From Dehalococcoidia bacterium (GTDB taxonomy: Bacteria > Chloroflexota > Dehalococcoidia > Dehalococcoidales > UBA5760), in contig DUEB01000035.1 of the NCBI GenBank assembly GCA_011176655.1, positions 1 to 5,410 of the forward strand: 5,410 bases of DNA, in the 5' to 3' direction. The notes below the pieces were generated by a model. It was given only the letters and a program-made list of their open reading frames with translations, had not been told where the DNA came from and searched no databases. Position 1 is the stretch's first letter. Every line of letters begins with the position of its first letter. This document shows positions 5,153-5,410 of the stretch, in pieces. A program made the translations under genes and the position numbers.

Positions 5153-5410
5153 GGATTGTCTCCGGCGCTGAGTTGATAGACCTTCTCTCGTGCCCATTCA
5201 TCAGCCGCCATGATTTCCTCCAGGGTAGGCTGGTTTGCGGCCTGGTGTTGCTCCAGTGCCCGTTCCACCAGGTGCGCAATCTCGGTAAATCCAATCTGCC
5301 CGGCGAGGAACATTGCCACCGCTACTTCATCGGCGGCGCAGAGCACCGAGGGGTAGGTGCCTCCCTTCCTGCCCGCCTCGATGGCCAGCCTGAGGCAGGG
5401 GAACCTGCCT
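5146..5410 (-). CDS. dxr: 1-deoxy-D-xylulose 5-phosphate reductoisomerase, C-terminal 87 residues (5' end cut)
   Basis: Enzyme for the first committed step of the MEP pathway, converting DXP to 2-C-methyl-D-erythritol 4-phosphate with NADPH. Only the 3' end is present; the frame is open to the window edge and stops at TAA 5148-5146. The visible part starts GRFPCLRLAIEAGRKGGTYP and continues SVLCAADEVAVAMFLAGQIGFTEIAHLVERALEQH, which is the family's typical C-terminal alpha-helical domain (FPCL.LA.EA...GGT.P.VL.AA.EVAV..FL...I.F..I). Catalytic and NADPH-binding regions lie outside the window. The stop codon overlaps the rseP start by 7 bases, indicating a shared transcript and coupled translation. 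Confidence 0.95.
   Translation of the reverse strand, partial: GRFPCLRLAIEAGRKGGTYPSVLCAADEVAVAMFLAGQIGFTEIAHLVERALEQHQAANQPTLEEIMAADEWAREKVYQLSAGDNPC
5160..5163 (-). promoter_or_regulatory. Shine-Dalgarno site that decides the rseP start
   Basis: GGAG on the minus strand lies 7 bases from ATG 5152-5150, within the last codons of dxr. No comparable site precedes the longer in-frame start at 5197, which would also add a hydrophilic, Arg-rich 15-residue extension before the membrane helix. Confidence 0.6.

Noticed and set aside
3980..5171. Long plus-strand frames opposite rseP and the ispG start
   Set aside because: rseP carries its zinc and catalytic motifs in the minus frame. The plus frames are Gly/Pro/Arg-rich antisense readings without domains.
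5153..5197. Longer rseP start at 5197
   Set aside because: It would overlap dxr by 52 bases, add a hydrophilic extension before the first membrane helix and lacks the GGAG found before ATG 5152.
4905..5294. Minus-strand 129-residue frame spanning the dxr-rseP junction
   Set aside because: It overlaps both genes out of frame and is Arg/Pro/Gly-rich; dxr and rseP account for the DNA.

Overview
The window is a bacterial housekeeping segment of moderately high GC. Every gene I can support is on the minus strand, so transcription runs from high to low coordinates. The gene order dxr, rseP, ispG ... proS, and the character of the proteins, suggest a Chloroflexota bacterium of the Dehalococcoidia type. 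That assignment rests on remembered gene order and protein flavour, not on a search.

In transcription order: (1) 5410-5146 is the C-terminal end of DXP reductoisomerase (dxr), cut by the window edge. (2) 5152-4103 is a complete RseP-type site-2 protease, overlapping dxr by 7 bases. (3) 4098-3052 is complete ispG, 4 bases after rseP. (4) 3048-2935 is a possible 37-residue acidic protein, 3 bases after ispG. These four form one tightly packed operon. dxr and ispG are two enzymes of the MEP isoprenoid pathway, with a membrane protease between them.

Next comes a GC-rich composite inverted repeat (2923-2854) that looks like a dispersed intergenic element. It is followed by a block of small genes: a TM2-domain membrane protein (2843-2532), a charged helical protein of unknown function (2525-2241, probable TTG start), and two paralogous small membrane proteins ending in GKSEF (2093-1776 and 1595-1260). 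Each paralogue has a strong Shine-Dalgarno site and a candidate promoter of its own. The window ends with the first 368 codons of prolyl-tRNA synthetase (proS, 1106 to beyond base 1), preceded by two adjacent hairpins at 1198-1136.

No rRNA, tRNA, CRISPR array, transposase or phage gene was seen. No convincing new multi-gene system is present. The parts worth a second look are the small-gene block between ispG and proS, the duplicated GKSEF pair with its promoter dyad, the 37-residue ORF, the repeat element and the proS leader. The only gene-free stretches are under 200 bases: 1107-1259, 1596-1775, 2094-2240 and 2844-2934. Their contents are listed as features or findings.
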